8,861 bases of DNA. Origin: Phycisphaerales bacterium (GTDB taxonomy: Bacteria; Planctomycetota; Phycisphaerae; Sedimentisphaerales; Anaerohalosphaeraceae). The DNA is taken from the NCBI GenBank assembly GCA_011055475.1, contig DSDH01000286.1, positions 1 to 8,861 of the forward strand, read 5' to 3'. A model generated the notes under the pieces. The model saw nothing but the letters and a program-made list of their open reading frames with translations. It did not search any database and was not told where the DNA came from. How positions within the stretch are numbered: position 1 is the stretch's first letter; each line of letters starts with the position of its first letter. A program made the translations under genes and the position numbers. This document shows, one piece after another, positions 5,375-8,861 of the stretch.

Positions 5375-5740
5375 TTATGCCTTCTTGGCCCCGTACTTGC
5401 TGCGGCCCTGTTTGCGATTGGCCGTCCCGGCCGTATCCAAAACGCCTCGCACGATGTGGTAACGAACGCCCGGAAGATCCCGCACACGACCGCCGCGGAT
5501 AATCACCGTGCTGTGTTCCTGCAGGTTGTGATCGATGCCCGGAATATACGCCGTCACTTCCTTGCCGTTTGTCAGGCGCACACGAGCGATTTTCCGAAGG
5601 GCCGAGTTCGGCTTCTTCGGCGTTTGCGTGCGCACGATCAGACAGACGCCGCGCTTCTGCGGACACCCCGTGATGTCCGAGACGCGCTTGCGGCCCTTGT
5701 GCTTACGACCCTTACGCACCAATTGATTGATGGTCGGCAT
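5375..5740 (-). CDS. rpsL: 30S ribosomal protein S12
   Basis: S12 lies at the decoding centre and controls tRNA selection and the streptomycin response. The 121-residue protein (E. coli 124) begins MPTINQLVRKGRKHKGRKR and contains CPQKRGVC (26-33), TPKKPNSALRK (40-50) and RGGRVRDLPGVRYHIVRG (82-99), then RKQGRSKYGAKKA at the C-terminus. The first streptomycin-site lysine (E. coli Lys43, here Lys42) is conserved. The second (E. coli and M. tuberculosis Lys88) is arginine here (Arg87, codon 5480-5482), the same residue as in known streptomycin-resistant mutants. The aspartate next to it, modified by RimO in E. coli, is kept. I chose the ATG at 5740, which gives the family N-terminus and has AGGAG 5 nt upstream; a GTG at 5746 overlaps that site. 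It lies 73 nt after rpoC and 38 nt before rpsG. Confidence 0.97.
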   Translation of the reverse strand: MPTINQLVRKGRKHKGRKRVSDITGCPQKRGVCLIVRTQTPKKPNSALRKIARVRLTNGKEVTAYIPGIDHNLQEHSTVIIRGGRVRDLPGVRYHIVRGVLDTAGTANRKQGRSKYGAKKA

Positions 5741-5745
5741 ATCCA

Positions 5746-5750
5746 CTCCT
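5746..5750 (-). promoter_or_regulatory. Ribosome binding site deciding the rpsL start
   Basis: AGGAG on the minus strand stands 5 nt before the ATG at 5740. The alternative in-frame GTG at 5746 uses the last base of this site, so it cannot be the start served by it. Confidence 0.75.
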
Positions 5751-5813
5751 GCGATTCTCTCTGACGCTTCGTTTGCCCTGGTCCCGCGGACCGCACAATC
5801 GGGCCGCTCGGTT

Positions 5814-8800
5814 TTACTCCAGACCCAACGCCGCTTTGACGGCCTTTTCGGCGGCGGCCTCGGCCTCGCGGGCCTCCCGCAGTTCTTCCAACTGCTTCGG
5901 CACCGGCGGCTCGGCCAAGTGCTTGACCCGCAATTCGAGGTACGGTCGAAAACCCGTCCCCGCCGGGATCAGATGCCCCAGGATCACGTTTTCCTTCAAA
6001 CCGAGCAATTCATCAACCTTACCGGCCAGCGCCGCTTCGGTCAAGACCTTTGTTGTTTCCTGGAAACTGGCGGCCGAAATAAAGCTGTCGGACTGCAGCG
6101 ACGCCTTGGTGATCCCCAGCAGCAGGGTGTTCGCCGTGGCAGGCCGGGGCTTCTTGCCCTTGGCCGGGGTCCCGCCCAGAACCTCGACCTTCTCATTGGC
6201 CGCTTCCAGCTCCTCGCGCGTGACCACGCGTCCGACCTCCAGATCGGTGTCTCCCGGGTCGGCAATGCGGATCTGGCCGGCCAGAGCCTCGTTCCTCCGC
6301 CGGAACTCCAAGCGATCCACCACCTCGCCCGGCAGGTAGTCGGTATCACCGACCGACTCAATCTCGACCTTCCGCATCATCTGTGAAAGGATGATTTCGA
6401 TGTGCTTATCGCTGATCGTCACGCTCTGGGCGCGGTAGACGTTCTGAATCTCCCGCAGCAGATAGCGCTGCAGGGCCTCATCGCCCTTGATCCGCAGAAT
6501 ATCATGCGGCACGAGCGGCCCGTCCGTCAGCGCATCGCCGGCCTCGACGCGGTCGCCGGTGTGGAAATTCAGGTGCCGATCCCGCGGCACGTGGTGTTCC
6601 TTCTCCATACCGCTCTCGCTGCGAACGATGATCGTCATCTTGCCGCGCCGCTTGTCGCTCTTGAGTTCGACCACGCCGCTGATCTCGGCCATCGCGGCCG
6701 GCTCCTTGGGCTTTCGGGCCTCGAAGATCTCCGTCACACGCGGCAGACCCCCGGTGATGTCCTGGGTGCCGCCGCTGCTGCGGGGCAGCCGGGCCAGCAA
6801 TTTACCGGCGCTGACCTCCTGCCCCTCATCCACCTCAATTCGCGCCTTGGCCGGAAGGTAGTGCACGTCGAGAATCTTCCCATCGCCGTCCTCGATGATG
6901 ACCTGCGGATGCTTGTCGCCCTTGTGCTCGATCACCACGGGTCGGCCGCGCTGGCCCTTGCGCTCCTCCTCGACGCGCATCGTTTCGCCCTCGATCACGT
7001 CGACCAGCCGCACCAAACCGGCGACCTCCGCCAGAATCGGCATGCGGTGCGGGTCCCAACTGAACAACTTCTGTCCGGCCGTGACCGCCTGTCCATTCTC
7101 GACCTGAAGAATGGCCCCGTAGGGAACCCTGAACTTCTCCAGCTCCCGGCCCTTGGGATCGAGAAGAACCATCTCCCCGTTCCGAGCCAGTACGATACCC
7201 TTCGATTCGACGGCGCGCCGCTTGGCCGGATCGTCGGTCCCGCCAGCCAAGTCCGCACTGTACGCCTTGCCATCCGCGTCCACCCAGATGTCCGGGTCGG
7301 GCACGGCGTTCAGATCCCGGTATTCCACGGTGCCGGCCCGCGGCGCTCGCTGCTCCGTTTCCAGCAGGCTCACCGCGGCAATGCCACCGGTGTGGAACGT
7401 CCGCATCGTCAACTGCGTGCCCGGTTCGCCGATGGACTGGGCCGCGATGATCCCCACCGCCAGGCCCTCTTCCACCAGACGCCCCGTGCTCAGATCCCAG
7501 CCGTAACACTTCGCGCAGACGCCCACCTGGCTTTCACAGGTCAGCGGGCTGCGCACCCGGATGGCTTCCAGCCCGAGATGTTCGATCTGGTCGGCCGCTT
7601 CCGGCGTGATGACCTCGTTTTCCCGCACGATCATCTCATCGGTGATCGGGTTGCGGATGTTGTCGCGCGCCGTGCGTCCGATGATCAGATCGCGCAGCGG
7701 CACGTCCACGGCCTCGCCCCGGTAGACCGTGCTCTTGGTCATCCCCTGAAGCGTTCCGCAGTCGACCTCCGTAATCATGACGTTCTGCGCCACATCGGCC
7801 AGCTTGCGGGTCAGATACCCGGAATCGGCCGTCTTGAGGGCCGTATCCGCCAGGCCCTTCCGCGCCCCGTGGGTCGAACTGAAATACTCCAGCACGTTGA
7901 GGCCTTCACGGAAGTTCGACTTGATCGGCGTCTCGATGATCTCGCCGCTGGGCTTGGCCATCAACGCCCGCATCCCGGCCAACTGCTGAATCTGGTCGAC
8001 GCTGCCCCGCGCCCCGGAGTGCCGCATCACCCAGATCGGATTCAGGTACGGCCGCCCGTCCCGCGTGTCGTTCTGCATGGCGTCCATCATGGCCTCGGTG
8101 ACGGCCACGCGGGCATGCGTCCAGGCATCGATCACCTGATTGTATCGTTCGCCGTCGGTCAGCACGCCGTTCTGGTAGTTCTTGAGGATGCGGTCGACGC
8201 GTTTCTGGGTCACGTCGATAATCGCCTGTTTCTGCGGGGGAATCCGCAGATCGAACAAGCCGAAGCTCAACCCGGCCAGGGTGGCCTGCTTGAAGCCTAT
8301 CTCCTTGATGGCGTCCAGCAGGTCGACCGTCGCGGCGCTGCCGCAAATCTCATGGCACTCCTGAATCACCTTGCCCAACTGCTTCTTGTCCATCACCATA
8401 TTGTAGAAGGGCATGGCGTCGGGCAGAATATCGTTGAACAGGCACCGGCCCGGCGTGGTCTCGACCAGACCGCCGGGCTCATCGCCCCGCGCCCCGCGCA
8501 CGGTTTTGCCCTCGGGCAAGCGCACTTTCACCCGAGCGTGCATGTGCACCTTGCCCAGCTCACACGCCGTGATGGCCTCCATTGGATCGCGAAAGACCAT
8601 GCCCTGGCCCGGCTGGTCCGGCTGCATGGTCGTGATGTAGTAGTTGCCCAACACGATATCCTGGCTGGGCCCCAACATCGGCGAGCCGCTTTGGGGCGAG
8701 AAAATGTTGTTGGTCGCCATGATGAGCGTGTGCGCCTCGACCTGCGCCTCGATGCTCAACGGCAGGTGCACCGCCATCTGGTCGCCGTCGAAGTCCGCGT

Positions 8801-8861
8801 TGAACCCCTGGCACACCAACGGATGGAGCATGATCGCGTTGCCCTCGACCAGGACCGGCTC
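5814..8861 (-). CDS. rpoC: DNA-directed RNA polymerase beta' subunit, C-terminal 1015 residues (5' end outside the window)
   Basis: The beta' subunit forms half of the RNA polymerase active-site cleft. The frame is open to the window edge, entering with EPVLVEGNAIMLHPLVCQGF, equal to about residue 450 of E. coli. In order: catalytic motif NADFDGDQM (8775-8801) with the three magnesium-binding aspartates; the funnel region with QLAGMRALMAKPSGEIIETP; bridge helix HGARKGLADTALKTADSGYL (about 7812-7871); the second zinc site, one Cys in VDCGT (codon at 7760) plus CESQVGVCAKC (7506-7538); trigger loop start GEPGTQLTMRTFH with Met, Arg and His in place (His codon 7392-7394). About 200 residues then follow before the loop resumes at SGGTQDITGGLPR, corresponding to the SI3 insertion of E. 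coli and recognisable by YGAILQVENG and WDPHRMPILAEV. The end shows LLGITKASLQSDSFISAASF, then RGLKENVI-like LGLKENVILGHLIPAGTG and an Ala/Glu-rich helical tail. The TAA is 73 nt before rpsL, so the str genes may be read through from rpoBC. Confidence 0.98.
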   Translation of the reverse strand, partial: EPVLVEGNAIMLHPLVCQGFNADFDGDQMAVHLPLSIEAQVEAHTLIMATNNIFSPQSGSPMLGPSQDIVLGNYYITTMQPDQPGQGMVFRDPMEAITACELGKVHMHARVKVRLPEGKTVRGARGDEPGGLVETTPGRCLFNDILPDAMPFYNMVMDKKQLGKVIQECHEICGSAATVDLLDAIKEIGFKQATLAGLSFGLFDLRIPPQKQAIIDVTQKRVDRILKNYQNGVLTDGERYNQVIDAWTHARVAVTEAMMDAMQNDTRDGRPYLNPIWVMRHSGARGSVDQIQQLAGMRALMAKPSGEIIETPIKSNFREGLNVLEYFSSTHGARKGLADTALKTADSGYLTRKLADVAQNVMITEVDCGTLQGMTKSTVYRGEAVDVPLRDLIIGRTARDNIRNPITDEMIVRENEVITPEAADQIEHLGLEAIRVRSPLTCESQVGVCAKCYGWDLSTGRLVEEGLAVGIIAAQSIGEPGTQLTMRTFHTGGIAAVSLLETEQRAPRAGTVEYRDLNAVPDPDIWVDADGKAYSADLAGGTDDPAKRRAVESKGIVLARNGEMVLLDPKGRELEKFRVPYGAILQVENGQAVTAGQKLFSWDPHRMPILAEVAGLVRLVDVIEGETMRVEEERKGQRGRPVVIEHKGDKHPQVIIEDGDGKILDVHYLPAKARIEVDEGQEVSAGKLLARLPRSSGGTQDITGGLPRVTEIFEARKPKEPAAMAEISGVVELKSDKRRGKMTIIVRSESGMEKEHHVPRDRHLNFHTGDRVEAGDALTDGPLVPHDILRIKGDEALQRYLLREIQNVYRAQSVTISDKHIEIILSQMMRKVEIESVGDTDYLPGEVVDRLEFRRRNEALAGQIRIADPGDTDLEVGRVVTREELEAANEKVEVLGGTPAKGKKPRPATANTLLLGITKASLQSDSFISAASFQETTKVLTEAALAGKVDELLGLKENVILGHLIPAGTGFRPYLELRVKHLAEPPVPKQLEELREAREAEAAAEKAVKAALGLE

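Noticed and set aside
5780..5792. GGTCC-GCG-GGACC inverted repeat between rpoC and rpsL as a terminator
   Set aside because: Only five base pairs with a 3-nt loop and no T-tract in the transcribed direction.
8829..8831. ATG at 8831 as the start of rpoC
   Set aside because: The frame continues to the window edge and encodes EPVLVEGNAI, which belongs to the conserved beta' sequence just before the catalytic motif; the true start lies outside the window.

Overview
This window is a housekeeping translation and transcription locus. Every real gene is on the minus strand, so transcription runs from the right end to the left end: rpoC (5' end cut off) - rpsL - rpsG - fusA - long leader - rpsJ - rplC - rplD - rplW - rplB (3' end cut off). 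This is the classic bacterial rpoBC / str / S10 arrangement. I see no mobile element, CRISPR array, tRNA, rRNA or accessory gene, and no unknown protein family.

The organism is a bacterium with GC-rich DNA. The RNA polymerase beta' subunit carries the large trigger-loop insertion found in many Gram-negative groups. The EF-G C-terminal region and the altered L3 and L4 loops recall Planctomycetota more than Proteobacteria or Firmicutes. That placement comes from remembered family features and is moderate to low in certainty; a tree of these proteins would settle it.

Region by region: 8861-5814 is the C-terminal two thirds of RpoC, from the catalytic aspartate motif to the stop. 5740-4860 holds S12 and S7, 38 nt apart. 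4859-4720 holds a strong-looking intrinsic terminator right after rpsG, then a GC-rich hairpin ahead of fusA. 4719-2635 is EF-G. The tuf gene that often follows fusA is absent. In its place 2634-2262 is non-coding: it opens with a well-formed sigma70-type promoter whose -35 box overlaps the fusA stop codon, and runs on as a leader of about 340 nt with hairpins at both ends. 2261-1 is the first five genes of the S10 operon, tightly packed (gaps 64, 21, 17 and 41 nt).

Together the genes make the transcription enzyme, the decoding-site and head proteins of the 30S subunit, the translocation GTPase, and 50S proteins lining the peptidyl-transferase centre and exit tunnel. The points worth a second look are regulatory (terminator inside the str cluster, promoter plus long leader instead of tuf) and structural (S12 with arginine at the streptomycin-resistance site, a longer L3 tip lacking the methylated glutamine, and an unusual L4 tunnel loop). 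I find no evidence of a novel biological system.
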